Below, piece after piece: positions 1 to 6,286 of a stretch of 7,716 nt of DNA. The notes under the pieces were generated by a model. The model searched no databases and had not been told where the DNA came from. It saw nothing but the letters and a program-made list of their open reading frames with translations. A program made the position numbers and the translations under genes. Source of the stretch: an uncultured bacterium (lineage in GTDB: Bacteria > Actinomycetota > Coriobacteriia > Coriobacteriales > Coriobacteriaceae); assembly GCA_905214895.1 (NCBI GenBank), contig CAJMNP010000036.1, positions 1 to 7,716 of the forward strand, read 5' to 3'. How positions within the stretch are numbered: the first letter of the stretch is position 1; the number at the start of each line of letters is the position of its first letter.

Positions 1-18
1 AGCTGAGGGAGTGCCATT
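1..18 (-). CDS. mihF: 5' end of a gene running off the left edge, probable actinobacterial integration host factor
   Basis: Only the first six codons are in the window: ATG at 18-16 and the residues MALPQL. The start is credible because a strong Shine-Dalgarno (GGAGG, 28-24) lies 5 nt upstream and two promoter candidates precede it. Actinobacterial integration host factor (mIHF, a small nucleoid-associated DNA-binding protein) typically begins MALPxLTPEQR. In Actinobacteria it commonly lies just downstream of pyrF and upstream of gmk, which is the position seen here. The identification therefore rests on six residues plus known gene order. Nothing of the DNA-binding body of the protein is visible, so it could be another gene. 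The start codon itself is well supported; the name is moderate. Confidence 0.55.
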
Positions 19-61
19 CGTACCTCCAAATAGTTGGGTTATATCTGATTCAATATTTGGC

Positions 62-70
62 ATTTTAGCA
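62..70 (-). promoter_or_regulatory. Second promoter candidate (extended -10) for the left-edge gene
   Basis: The minus strand carries an extended -10, TGC followed by TAAAAT (-10 hexamer 67-62), with no good -35. The region immediately upstream contains two ACGT palindromes separated by three bases (71-81), which could be an operator. Transcription would start about 35-40 nt before the ATG at 18. It is weaker evidence than the upstream TTGCAC/TAACCT pair. Confidence 0.35.
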
Positions 71-105
71 CGTAAAACGTACAAAATGGCCAATCGCGGC
101 TCCAT

Positions 106-134
106 AGGTTAGACGATACCCGCAAAAAGTGCAA
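106..134 (-). promoter_or_regulatory. Promoter candidate for the left-edge gene (mihF-like)
   Basis: On the minus strand there is a TTGCAC -35 (134-129), a 17-nt spacer and a TAACCT -10 (111-106). It lies just downstream of the pyr operon terminator and reads into the gene starting at 18. It would give a 5' leader of about 80 nt. The prediction rests on consensus match and position only. Confidence 0.5.
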
Positions 135-145
135 TATATCGCGCT

Positions 146-211
146 AAAAGATGAGCCCCCGACCTGCGATTCCACACAAAGGATGGGAAAGTTTTCGCAG
201 GCACAGGGGCT
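146..211 (-). terminator. Terminator at the end of the pyr operon
   Basis: About 45 nt after the pyrF stop, the minus-strand RNA can fold into a long compound hairpin. The outer arms are AGCCCC (211-206) with GGGGCT (159-154). After a small internal loop, CCTGCGA pairs with TCGCAGG, and there is a possible TTCC/GGAA inner stem. A short U tract (CATCTTTT, ending at 146) follows. It separates the operon from the promoters of the next gene. It is larger than a usual intrinsic terminator, so extra RNA functions such as 3'-end protection are possible but not shown. Confidence 0.7.
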
Positions 212-256
212 AATTTGTGCTATTGAGACCCAAAAGTGGTGACTTGAGGGAATCTT

Positions 257-973
257 TTATGCGACGTTTTCGACCAGCTCGGCAACGATGGCGTCAAACG
301 CGGCAACCGGATCGTCGGCGCCGGCAATGGGGCGACCCACCACGATGTGGCTCGCGCCGCGCTCGATAGCCTGGGAAGGCGTGGCCACGCGGGACTGATC
401 GCCCAGCGCAGCACCAACCGGACGTACGCCAGGGGTCACAATCAGCGCATCGGGGCCCAGCAGCTCACGCATGTCATGAGCCTCCATCGGCGAGCACACG
501 ATACCGTCGATACCGTTGGCCTGGGCGAGTTTTGCCAAACGGGCGGCCTCCTCGGCAACGGGCGACTCGACACCGATCTCGTTCAGCGCATCCTGATTCA
601 TGCTCGTAAGCACGGTGATGGCAACGAGTTTGGCTCGATCCTCGCGTGCCTCCTCGGCACCCTCGCGGCAGGCGGCGAGCATGGCACCCGAACCCAAGCC
701 GTGGACCGAAAGCAAGTCGGCACCGGCAAGCGAGGCCGAACGAGCGGCACCACGCACCTGATGCGGAATGTCATGGAACTTAAGGTCGAGGAAGACCTTG
801 AAGCCCAGGTCCTTAAAGGTCTTGACGATCTCGGGGCCCTCGGCGTAATAGAGCGTCATGCCCACTTTAAGCCAGGCGGCATGGCCCGAAAGCTCATGGG
901 CGAGCTCGAGCGCACGCTCACGGTCGCAGTCGAGGGCGACGATAACGCGGTCGCGGGCATCGGTCTCTAGCAT
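257..973 (-). CDS. pyrF: Orotidine 5'-phosphate decarboxylase
   Basis: Catalyses the last step of UMP synthesis, decarboxylation of orotidine 5'-monophosphate to UMP, in the cytoplasm. The 238-residue protein has the usual length for the short bacterial form (about 230-240). Visible signatures are the N-terminal strand VIVALD (residues 10-15), the catalytic motif DLKFHDIP (63-70, with the Asp/Lys/Asp network at D63, K65 and D68), VTPGVRP (179-185, phosphate-binding loop) and VVGRPI (211-216). The ATG at 973-971 was chosen because the protein then begins MLETDARDRVIVALD and has an AGGTG ribosome-binding site 8 nt upstream. The open frame extends to 1063, but that part lies inside pyrD and shows no family similarity. 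It overlaps the end of pyrD by 7 bp, implying translational coupling, and is the last gene of the operon. Confidence 0.96.
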   Translation of the reverse strand: MLETDARDRVIVALDCDRERALELAHELSGHAAWLKVGMTLYYAEGPEIVKTFKDLGFKVFLDLKFHDIPHQVRGAARSASLAGADLLSVHGLGSGAMLAACREGAEEAREDRAKLVAITVLTSMNQDALNEIGVESPVAEEAARLAKLAQANGIDGIVCSPMEAHDMRELLGPDALIVTPGVRPVGAALGDQSRVATPSQAIERGASHIVVGRPIAGADDPVAAFDAIVAELVENVA

Positions 974-1890
974 TCGAAAGCACCTACCAACTCGTTGATG
1001 TCCTTCACGCCCTGGGACTCGGCCCAGGCCTCGAGCTCGCGCGCAATTTTGAGCGAAGCGCACGGATCGACGAAGTTGGCCATACCGACCGATACGCAGG
1101 TAGCGCCAGCCAGGATAAACTCGGCCGCATCCTCACCGGTCATGACGCCGCCGACGCCGTTGATGGGGATATCGACGGCCTGGGCAACCTCCCAGACCAT
1201 ACGCACGGCGATGTGATGGCACAGCGGGCCCGAAAGACCGCCCTTGGGCTTGGCCACACGCGACCTGCGGGTGTGAACATCGATGGCCATACCCTGGATG
1301 GAGTTGATGACCGAAAGGCCGTCGGCGCCGGCGGCCTCGAGAGCCTTGGCGATCTCGGCGACGTTGACCGGTGCCATCTTCACAAACAGCGGCTTGTCGG
1401 TCACTTTGCGGCAGGCGGCCATGACGGCAGAGGCGCCCTCGGGCGTGGAGCCCATGGCGGCACCGCCGGCGGCAATGTTGGGGCAGCTCACGTTGATCTC
1501 ATAGCCGGCAGCCCAGGGGCACAGCTCGACATACATCTCAAGCGCACGGACAAATTCGTCCACGGAATGACCGGCAACCTGGCAGATGACCTGGCAGCCG
1601 TCCTTGGAGAGCTGCTCGAGCCACGGACCGGACTCGCGGGCGAAAGCGGCCACACCGGGGTTCTGCAGGCCCACGGAATTGATCATGCCGCCGGGGATCT
1701 CGGCCATGCGGGGTGCGGGATTGCCGGGCCAGGGCTCGGCAGCGCAGCCCTTGGTGGTGATGGCACCCAGCTGCGAGACATCGAAGAAGTTTTGGAACTG
1801 CCAACCGTAGCCAAAGGTACCGGCTGCGGTGTTGATGGGGTTCTGCATCTTGACGCCGCCGAAATCGACGGCCATGTTCACGGTACCCAC
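967..1890 (-). CDS. pyrD: Dihydroorotate dehydrogenase, class 1B catalytic (FMN) subunit
   Basis: Oxidises dihydroorotate to orotate using FMN. In class 1B enzymes the electrons pass to NAD+ through the partner subunit PyrK, encoded immediately upstream. The 307-residue protein shows the class 1 features: KGCAAEPWPGNPAPRMAE region (47-64), NSVGLQNPG (71-79), the active-site cysteine in NVSCPN (C136), VKMAPVN (170-176), INSIQG (195-200) and the FMN-phosphate region GVGGVMTGEDAAEFILAGA (245-263). Class 2 enzymes, common in other Actinobacteria, are membrane-associated and use a serine, so the cysteine plus adjacent pyrK support class 1B. The GTG at 1890 shares one base with the pyrK stop (TAGTG), with AAGGTGG upstream as a possible SD. 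An ATG at 1875 is a possible alternative start but lacks an SD. Its end overlaps pyrF. Confidence 0.96.
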   Translation of the reverse strand: MGTVNMAVDFGGVKMQNPINTAAGTFGYGWQFQNFFDVSQLGAITTKGCAAEPWPGNPAPRMAEIPGGMINSVGLQNPGVAAFARESGPWLEQLSKDGCQVICQVAGHSVDEFVRALEMYVELCPWAAGYEINVSCPNIAAGGAAMGSTPEGASAVMAACRKVTDKPLFVKMAPVNVAEIAKALEAAGADGLSVINSIQGMAIDVHTRRSRVAKPKGGLSGPLCHHIAVRMVWEVAQAVDIPINGVGGVMTGEDAAEFILAGATCVSVGMANFVDPCASLKIARELEAWAESQGVKDINELVGAFEC

Positions 1891-2681
1891 TAGAAGACCA
1901 CCACCTTGGAAGCATCAAACACGGGGCCGCACATGCAGGCGCCCTTCATACCGTCGACCGTCTCGACATTGCAGGTGTTGCAGGCACCAAAGCCGCAGCT
2001 CATCATGCGCTCGAGCGACACCTCGCAGTACGCGCCGGCCTCGGCGGCAGCGGCGGCGACCTTCTTCATCATGACGGCGGGACCGCAACTGGCGACGTAG
2101 TCGTAACCACCCTCGCCGAGCAGCTCGGCGGCAGGATCGGTGCAGAAGCCGTGCGTGCCCAACGAACCGTCGTCGGTGCACACGTTGACCGTGGCTCCCA
2201 GCGCGCGGAACTCATCGACGCCCACGGCCTTGGACGCGGTGCCAAAGCCCAGGCATACGTCAACGTCCACACCCTGCTCGGCAAGCATGTCAGCCAGGCA
2301 GAGCACGGGTGGAACGCCAATGCCGCCGGCGACGAGCAGTGCTTTCCTGGTACCCTCGGGCACGAACCAGCCGCGGCCGCCAGGGCCCAGCAGGTTGGAG
2401 GTGGAGCCAGGGGCCATCTGCGACAGACGACGGGTATCATCGCCCACGACGGCGTACCACAGCTCGACGGTGCCGGCCTCGGCGTCGGCGCGATAGAAGC
2501 TCAGGGGCACGCGAAGCAGCGAGGAAGCATCGCCCGGCACGGCGATATTCACGAACTGACCGGGCTTGAGCGCACTTGCAAGCTTGGGGGCCGAGATAAC
2601 GAGCGAGAAGATGCCGTCGGCGATCTCCTGGTTCGAGACGACCTCGAAGTCATGCATGCGTGCAGTGGAAGGTGTGGGCAT
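1890..2681 (-). CDS. pyrK: Dihydroorotate dehydrogenase electron-transfer subunit (FAD / 2Fe-2S)
   Basis: Partner of class 1B PyrD; it passes electrons from the FMN subunit to NAD+ via a 2Fe-2S cluster and FAD. The 263-residue length fits the family. Domain order: N-terminal ferredoxin-reductase-like FAD barrel (about 10-105) with LRVPLSFY (56-63) as the FAD-binding stretch; NAD-binding domain (about 112-220) opening with the LLVAGGIGVPP loop (115-125) and ending near SCGPAVM (198-204); C-terminal cluster-binding segment with cysteines 229, 234, 237 and 249 (C-x4-C-x2-C-x11-C), plus an extra cysteine at 251. The ATG at 2681 has a GGAG 5 nt upstream; the next Met (residue 9) has no SD. Unlike the other genes it does not overlap its upstream neighbour: a 92-bp gap with hairpins separates it from pyrC. 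Its stop shares a base with the pyrD start. Confidence 0.95.
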   Translation of the reverse strand: MPTPSTARMHDFEVVSNQEIADGIFSLVISAPKLASALKPGQFVNIAVPGDASSLLRVPLSFYRADAEAGTVELWYAVVGDDTRRLSQMAPGSTSNLLGPGGRGWFVPEGTRKALLVAGGIGVPPVLCLADMLAEQGVDVDVCLGFGTASKAVGVDEFRALGATVNVCTDDGSLGTHGFCTDPAAELLGEGGYDYVASCGPAVMMKKVAAAAAEAGAYCEVSLERMMSCGFGACNTCNVETVDGMKGACMCGPVFDASKVVVF

Positions 2682-2696
2682 AGACGCTCCAATCCC

Positions 2697-2712
2697 CCAT
2701 GCGGTTGCATGG
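2697..2712 (-). promoter_or_regulatory. Small hairpin just upstream of the pyrK ribosome-binding site
   Basis: CCATGC and GCATGG form a perfect 6-bp stem around a 4-nt loop, ending about 8 nt before the GGAG of pyrK. It could modulate pyrK translation or mark an RNA processing point. No direct evidence of function is present. Confidence 0.35.
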
Positions 2713-2728
2713 TTCAGGCGAACAGAAA

Positions 2729-2753
2729 GCGCGGCACCGCAAGGGCGCCGCGC
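2729..2753 (-). terminator. GC-rich hairpin in the pyrC-pyrK gap (weak terminator or processing site)
   Basis: In the minus-strand RNA, GCGCGGC pairs with GCCGCGC and the stem extends inward by three more pairs (one G-U), leaving a CTTGC loop. The tail is TTTCTGTT, too broken for an efficient intrinsic terminator. It is the only substantial intergenic structure inside the operon. It may reduce expression of pyrKDF relative to pyrRBC or protect the upstream message, but this is inference. Confidence 0.45.
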
Positions 2754-2773
2754 ATAAAAGCGATAAAGCTATG

Positions 2774-4063
2774 CTAGCAGATGCAGCCGTCGGCAAGCGT
2801 CTGCTTACCGCCGACAAACACATCGGTGGCACGACCGGTGAGCGTGCGGCCGGCAAAACCGGAGTTCTCGGCGCGCGACTCGTAGCCGTCCTCGCCGACC
2901 GTCCAGGTGGCGGACGCGTCGAACACAGTCAGGTCGGCAACGGAGCCCGCCTTGACCTGAACCTGGTCAAGGCCCAGGATCTCACGCGGCTTGATGGCCA
3001 TGAGCTCGACCATGCGGCCCACGCTCATCTTACCGGTGTTGACCAACTCGGTGAGCACGAGCGACAGCGAGGTCTCGAGGCCGATCATGCCAAAGGGCGC
3101 GAGCTCAAACTCGCGGGCCTTCTCCCACGGGGTGTGGGGAGCGTGATCGGTGACAATAGCGTCGACGGTGCCGTCAATGACGCCCTGACGGATGGCCTCG
3201 GCATCTTCCTCGGTACGCAGCGGCGGGTTGACCTTGAGCGAGGTGTTGTAGGTCTCGTCCAGGTCGTTCTCGGTCAGGAACATGTGGTGCGGGGTGGCCT
3301 CGCAGGTAACCTGAACGCCAGCGGCCTTACCGGCACGCACGAGCTCCAGGCCATGGGCGGTGGAGATGTGCTGGATGTGCAGCTTGGCACCGGTCAGCTT
3401 GGCGATCTCGATATCGCGAGCGATCTGCAGCTCCTCGCCTGCCGCCGGCCAGCCCTCGAGGGCCAGACGGGTAGAGACCTTGCCCTCGTTGATCTGACCG
3501 TGGCCGACCAGATTCTCGTCCTGGCAGTGGCTCATAAAGACCTTGCCGAACATCTTGCCGTAGTCCATGCAGCGACGGAGCATGCCTGCGCCCTGCACGC
3601 CGCGACCGTCGTCGGTGAAGGCAACGGCGCCGTGGGCGACCATATCGCCCATCTCGGACATAGCCTCGCCCTTAAGACCGCGAGTCATGGCGCCAGAAGG
3701 ATAGACGCGGCAATGGCCGACCTCGGCAGCGCGGGACTTGACGAACTCAACGACGGTACCGTTATCGGTAACGGGGTCGGTGTTGGGCATGGCGCACACG
3801 CCGGTGAAGCCGCCCTTGGCAGCTGCGCGGGTGCCGCTCTCGATGTCCTCTTTGACCTCGTAGCCGGGCTCGCGCAGGTGGACGTGCATGTCCACCAGGC
3901 CAGGGACGAGGTACTTACCGGAAAGGTCGCGGACCTCGGCTCCCTCGGCGGCGAGGTTCTCGCCGACCTCGGCGATCTTGTCGCCGTCAATCAGGACGTC
4001 AACGACACCGTCAAGCTCGACGGACGGGTCGACGACGTGGGCATTCTTAAGAAGCAAGGCCAT
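2774..4063 (-). CDS. pyrC: Dihydroorotase (type I)
   Basis: Cyclises N-carbamoyl-L-aspartate to dihydroorotate, the third step of pyrimidine synthesis, using a binuclear zinc centre. The 429-residue length matches type I dihydroorotases (B. subtilis PyrC is about 428), not the shorter E. coli class. Visible metal and active-site residues are the HxH at H60/H62 within DMHVHLREPG (58-67), FTDDG with D152, SHCQD with H179, HIQHIS with H232, and the catalytic Asp D306 in TDHAPH. MPNTDP (92-97) is also typical. The ATG at 4063 was chosen because the protein then starts MALLLKNAHVVDP and has GGAGGTG 6 nt upstream. The frame is open to 4180, but those extra codons lie inside pyrB and look like its shadow. 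It overlaps the end of pyrB by 17 bp, which suggests translational coupling. Confidence 0.96.
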   Translation of the reverse strand: MALLLKNAHVVDPSVELDGVVDVLIDGDKIAEVGENLAAEGAEVRDLSGKYLVPGLVDMHVHLREPGYEVKEDIESGTRAAAKGGFTGVCAMPNTDPVTDNGTVVEFVKSRAAEVGHCRVYPSGAMTRGLKGEAMSEMGDMVAHGAVAFTDDGRGVQGAGMLRRCMDYGKMFGKVFMSHCQDENLVGHGQINEGKVSTRLALEGWPAAGEELQIARDIEIAKLTGAKLHIQHISTAHGLELVRAGKAAGVQVTCEATPHHMFLTENDLDETYNTSLKVNPPLRTEEDAEAIRQGVIDGTVDAIVTDHAPHTPWEKAREFELAPFGMIGLETSLSLVLTELVNTGKMSVGRMVELMAIKPREILGLDQVQVKAGSVADLTVFDASATWTVGEDGYESRAENSGFAGRTLTGRATDVFVGGKQTLADGCIC

Positions 4064-4991
4064 TATCGGCACCTCCAAGCAGCAGATACAGGATAGCCAT
4101 ACGCACGCAGATACCGGCGTAGACCTGCTCCAGGATGACGGAGCGTTGCGGGTGGTCGGCCATATAGGAGTCGAACTCAACGCCGCGGTTGATGGGGCCC
4201 GGGTGGCAAATGATCGCGTCGGGCTTCATGAGCTTCTCACGGTCCTTGGTCAGGCCGAAGAGCTTGTGGTACTCGCGAATGGTCGGGAACGGGGCGCCCT
4301 CGAGGCGCTCCTGCTGTACGCGCAGCATGTAGACGACGTCCAGCTCGGGGAGTACCGAATCGAGGTCGCTCGTCACGTGGTCGCAGCCCAGGACCTCGGG
4401 CGACGGCGGCAGCAGCGTGCCGGGGGCGACGGCGTAGGTCTCGCAGCCCATGATCTTCAACGCGGGGATCAGCGAGCCGCAAACGCGAGAGTGGGCGATG
4501 TCGCCGACGACGGCGACCTTCAGACCGTGGAAGTCACCCTTGTGCTCCCAGATGGTGTACAGGTCAAGCAGGGCCTGCGTGGGGTGGTTGTGCTTACCGT
4601 CACCGGCGCAGATAACACTCGCGGGCGAATTCTGCGTGACGATGTAGGGAGCACCGGCATGCTTGTCACGCACGACGATGCAGTCGATCTTGTAGGCGTT
4701 GAGGGTCTCGACGGTATCGACGAGGCTCTCGCCCTTGACCGTGGAGGTCGAGGAGCCGCCGAAGTTGAGGCTGTCGGCCGAAAGACGCTTCTCGGCGAGC
4801 TCGAAGGAGCTGCGCGTGCGCGTCGAGGGCTCGTTGAACATGTTGACGATGGTCTTGCCCTTGAGCGTGGGGACCTTCTTGATGGCACGCTCATTGACCT
4901 CGGAGAACGCCTTGGCGGTCTCGAGGATGAGCTTGATGTCCTCTTCGGAGTACTCGGTAATGTCGATCAGGTGCTTATGATTGAACGCCAC
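4047..4991 (-). CDS. pyrB: Aspartate carbamoyltransferase catalytic subunit
   Basis: Condenses carbamoyl phosphate with aspartate to give carbamoyl-aspartate, the committed step of the pathway. Signatures, numbering from the GTG at 4991: the carbamoyl-phosphate loop STRTR (56-60), STVKGES with K86, HPTQALLDLYTI (136-147), GDIAHSRV (163-170), MLRVQQER (222-229) and HPGPINRG (263-270). At 314 residues it has the normal length of a catalytic chain; no pyrI regulatory subunit is present in the window, so regulation is probably at the RNA level through PyrR. Two GTG starts are possible. The one at 5003 has the SD directly against it and overlaps pyrR. The one at 4991 follows the pyrR stop by 4 nt and places GGAGGTGA, which is also the end of pyrR, about 8 nt upstream. 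I favour 4991. Confidence 0.95.
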   Translation of the reverse strand: MAFNHKHLIDITEYSEEDIKLILETAKAFSEVNERAIKKVPTLKGKTIVNMFNEPSTRTRSSFELAEKRLSADSLNFGGSSTSTVKGESLVDTVETLNAYKIDCIVVRDKHAGAPYIVTQNSPASVICAGDGKHNHPTQALLDLYTIWEHKGDFHGLKVAVVGDIAHSRVCGSLIPALKIMGCETYAVAPGTLLPPSPEVLGCDHVTSDLDSVLPELDVVYMLRVQQERLEGAPFPTIREYHKLFGLTKDREKLMKPDAIICHPGPINRGVEFDSYMADHPQRSVILEQVYAGICVRMAILYLLLGGADNGLAS

Positions 4992-4995
4992 GGTA

Positions 4996-5592
<597 letters not shown>

Positions 5593-5601
5593 TCACATGT
5601 C

Positions 5602-5621
5602 TTGACTGCTGACACAGTCAA
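5602..5621 (-). promoter_or_regulatory. Hairpin between the leader terminator and the pyrR ribosome-binding site
   Basis: TTGACTG and CAGTCAA form a perfect 7-bp stem with a 6-nt loop. Its first two bases belong to the U tract of the leader terminator, and it ends about 10 nt before the pyrR SD. It could form only in read-through transcripts, where it might affect pyrR translation or mRNA stability. Confidence 0.4.
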
Positions 5622-5660
5622 AAAAATAGATGCCCGACCGCTCAAAGCGGACCAGACACC
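5620..5660 (-). terminator. Leader (attenuator) terminator of the pyr operon
   Basis: In the minus-strand RNA, GGUGUCUGGUC(C)GCU pairs with AGCGGUCGGGCAUC around a UUG loop (stem 5660-5629, one bulged C, several G-U pairs). It is followed by UA and seven U (5626-5620). It stands between the operon promoter and pyrR, so termination here would switch off the whole operon. Its 5' arm is shared with the antiterminator described separately, which is the arrangement expected for regulated attenuation. Confidence 0.82.
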
Positions 5661-5709
5661 CACAGGAAGTACTGCTCATTGACAGCTATGTAATTCCATG
5701 TGGGTATCT
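5654..5709 (-). promoter_or_regulatory. Antiterminator structure of the pyr leader
   Basis: AGATACCCACATGGAA (5709-5694) pairs with TTCCTGTGGGTGTCT (5668-5654) over about 15 bp with one bulged U and one G-U pair, enclosing a 25-nt loop. The 3' arm includes the start of the terminator's 5' arm, so the two cannot coexist. When this structure forms, transcription should continue into pyrR. The 5' arm in turn overlaps the upstream small hairpin. Confidence 0.72.
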
Positions 5710-5725
5710 CGTACCCCTTTAATGG
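5696..5725 (-). promoter_or_regulatory. Putative PyrR-binding stem-loop (anti-antiterminator)
   Basis: GGGUA and UACCC close a CGAGA loop (5716-5702). An outer CCAU/AUGG stem (5725-5722 with 5699-5696) leaves an asymmetric, purine-rich internal loop on the 5' side. Known PyrR binding loops have this build: lower stem, purine-rich internal bulge, upper stem and a terminal CNGNGA hexaloop. Here the terminal loop resembles the hexaloop with one base missing. It sequesters the 5' arm of the antiterminator, so binding by PyrR with UMP would favour termination. PyrR binding is inferred, not shown. Confidence 0.6.
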
Positions 5726-5734
5726 TCAAGGCAT

Positions 5735-5740
5735 AGTGTA
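5735..5740 (-). promoter_or_regulatory. Probable -10 element of the pyr operon promoter
   Basis: TACACT on the minus strand places a start at about 5727, immediately before the PyrR-type stem-loop, giving a leader of about 147 nt. The -35 at the expected spacing (TCGCAT, 17 nt) is poor. An alternative promoter upstream, TTGGCT (5797-5792), 16 nt, TAGTAT (5775-5770), would give a longer leader and overlaps inverted repeats at 5781-5804. The choice between them cannot be made from sequence alone. Confidence 0.4.
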
Positions 5741-5831
5741 GCCAACCTCGGGCTCAAATGCGAGCATAAATACTAGTCAATCCGTAAACGGAGCCAATCG
5801 CTCCATAAACCTATATATTTGTGGGACGCGC

Positions 5832-5860
5832 TTGAAAACCTTGTTGCGAGCTGGCATAAT
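5832..5860 (+). promoter_or_regulatory. Promoter candidate P1 for rpmB
   Basis: TTGAAA (5832-5837), a 17-nt spacer and CATAAT (5855-5860) form a near-consensus housekeeping promoter reading toward rpmB. It would give a 5' leader of about 160 nt that includes the repeat cluster at 5923-5969. It lies in the 449-bp divergent region between pyrR and rpmB, which contains no credible protein-coding gene. Confidence 0.5.
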
Positions 5861-5931
5861 CCCCTCTGCTGCACGCAAATCGGATCTACGTCCAGGGCCG
5901 TGGCGTGGGCACTATCGCCAAAAGAGAAATA

Positions 5932-5975
5932 TCTCTGTGTAGATTGCGCACAGAGACATGCTTCTGTGCTATAGT
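5932..5975 (+). promoter_or_regulatory. Proximal rpmB promoter P2 with clustered inverted repeats
   Basis: An extended -10, TGC followed by TATAGT (5970-5975), lies about 55 nt before the rpmB start. TTGCGC (5944-5949) is a possible but widely spaced (20 nt) -35. Immediately upstream are TCTCTGTG (5932-5939), its inverted copy CACAGAGA (5949-5956) and a third partial copy TCTGTGC (5963-5969). The middle copy can pair with either flank. This could be an operator for a dimeric regulator or, if read from P1, alternative RNA hairpins. Confidence 0.45.
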
Positions 5976-5993
5976 TCAGGCTTGTTTGTTAAC

Positions 5994-6013
5994 GCGACAT
6001 GTTCGTTTGTCGC
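5994..6013 (+). promoter_or_regulatory. Hairpin just upstream of the rpmB ribosome-binding site
   Basis: GCGACA and TGTCGC form a perfect 6-bp stem with an 8-nt loop. It ends 2 nt before the strong SD AAGGAGGG (6016-6023), which stays unpaired. It is a possible 5'-UTR stabiliser or translational control element. Confidence 0.35.
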
Positions 6014-6029
6014 CCAAGGAGGGTCAGTT

Positions 6030-6218
6030 ATGTCCAAAGTTTGCGAAGTTTGCGGTAAGCACCCCGTTGCCGGTCGCTCCATCAGCCACTCTCACCGCGT
6101 CACCAACCGTAAGTTCCGCCCCAACATCCAGCGCGTCTACGTCGTCGTCGATGGTCACCGTCGCAAGATGAACGTTTGCTCCACCTGCCTCAAGTCCGGC
6201 AAGGTTGCGCGCTCCTAA
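6030..6218 (+). CDS. rpmB: 50S ribosomal protein L28
   Basis: Structural protein of the large ribosomal subunit, binding 23S rRNA. The 62-residue length is normal for bL28. The opening MSKVCEVCGKHP, the central SHSHRVTNRKFRPNIQRV (19-36) and the basic C-terminus are typical of the family. Cysteines C5 and C8 (CxxC) and C50 and C53 (CxxC) form a complete zinc ribbon, so this is the zinc-containing (C+) form rather than a zinc-free paralogue. The ATG at 6030 is preceded by AAGGAGGG at a 6-nt distance. The frame stays open upstream to an ATG at 5958, but that lies in the promoter region and would break the conserved N-terminus. It is a single-gene unit, transcribed divergently from pyrR and ended by the terminator at 6287-6320. 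Confidence 0.97.
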   Translation: MSKVCEVCGKHPVAGRSISHSHRVTNRKFRPNIQRVYVVVDGHRRKMNVCSTCLKSGKVARS

Positions 6219-6286
6219 ATAAGGTCTTACTAACAAGTACCTCGGACTCTCCGGGTCAAAGACCTCGCGTTCACATAGAACTTACC

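Noticed and set aside
974..1063. N-terminal extension of pyrF
   Set aside because: It lies within the pyrD coding sequence and has no similarity to the decarboxylase family; the ATG at 973 has an SD and gives the standard length.
2699..4096. 465-codon plus-strand open frame opposite pyrC
   Set aside because: It mirrors pyrC on the other strand; it has low-complexity Gly/Ala/Asp/His/Val composition, no recognisable motifs and no ribosome-binding site. Long antisense frames are common in GC-rich genes.
4064..4180. N-terminal extension of pyrC into pyrB
   Set aside because: The residues are a frame-shifted shadow of pyrB; the ATG at 4063 with GGAGGTG gives the expected family start.
5676..5699. 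Possible 7-residue leader peptide (MELHSCQ) in the pyr leader
   Set aside because: There is no properly spaced SD and no pyrimidine-sensing logic as in E. coli pyrBI; the region is better explained as part of the antiterminator.
5905..6171. 88-codon plus-strand frame overlapping rpmB
   Set aside because: It begins in the promoter region and runs through rpmB in another frame; the known L28 gene explains the coding signal.
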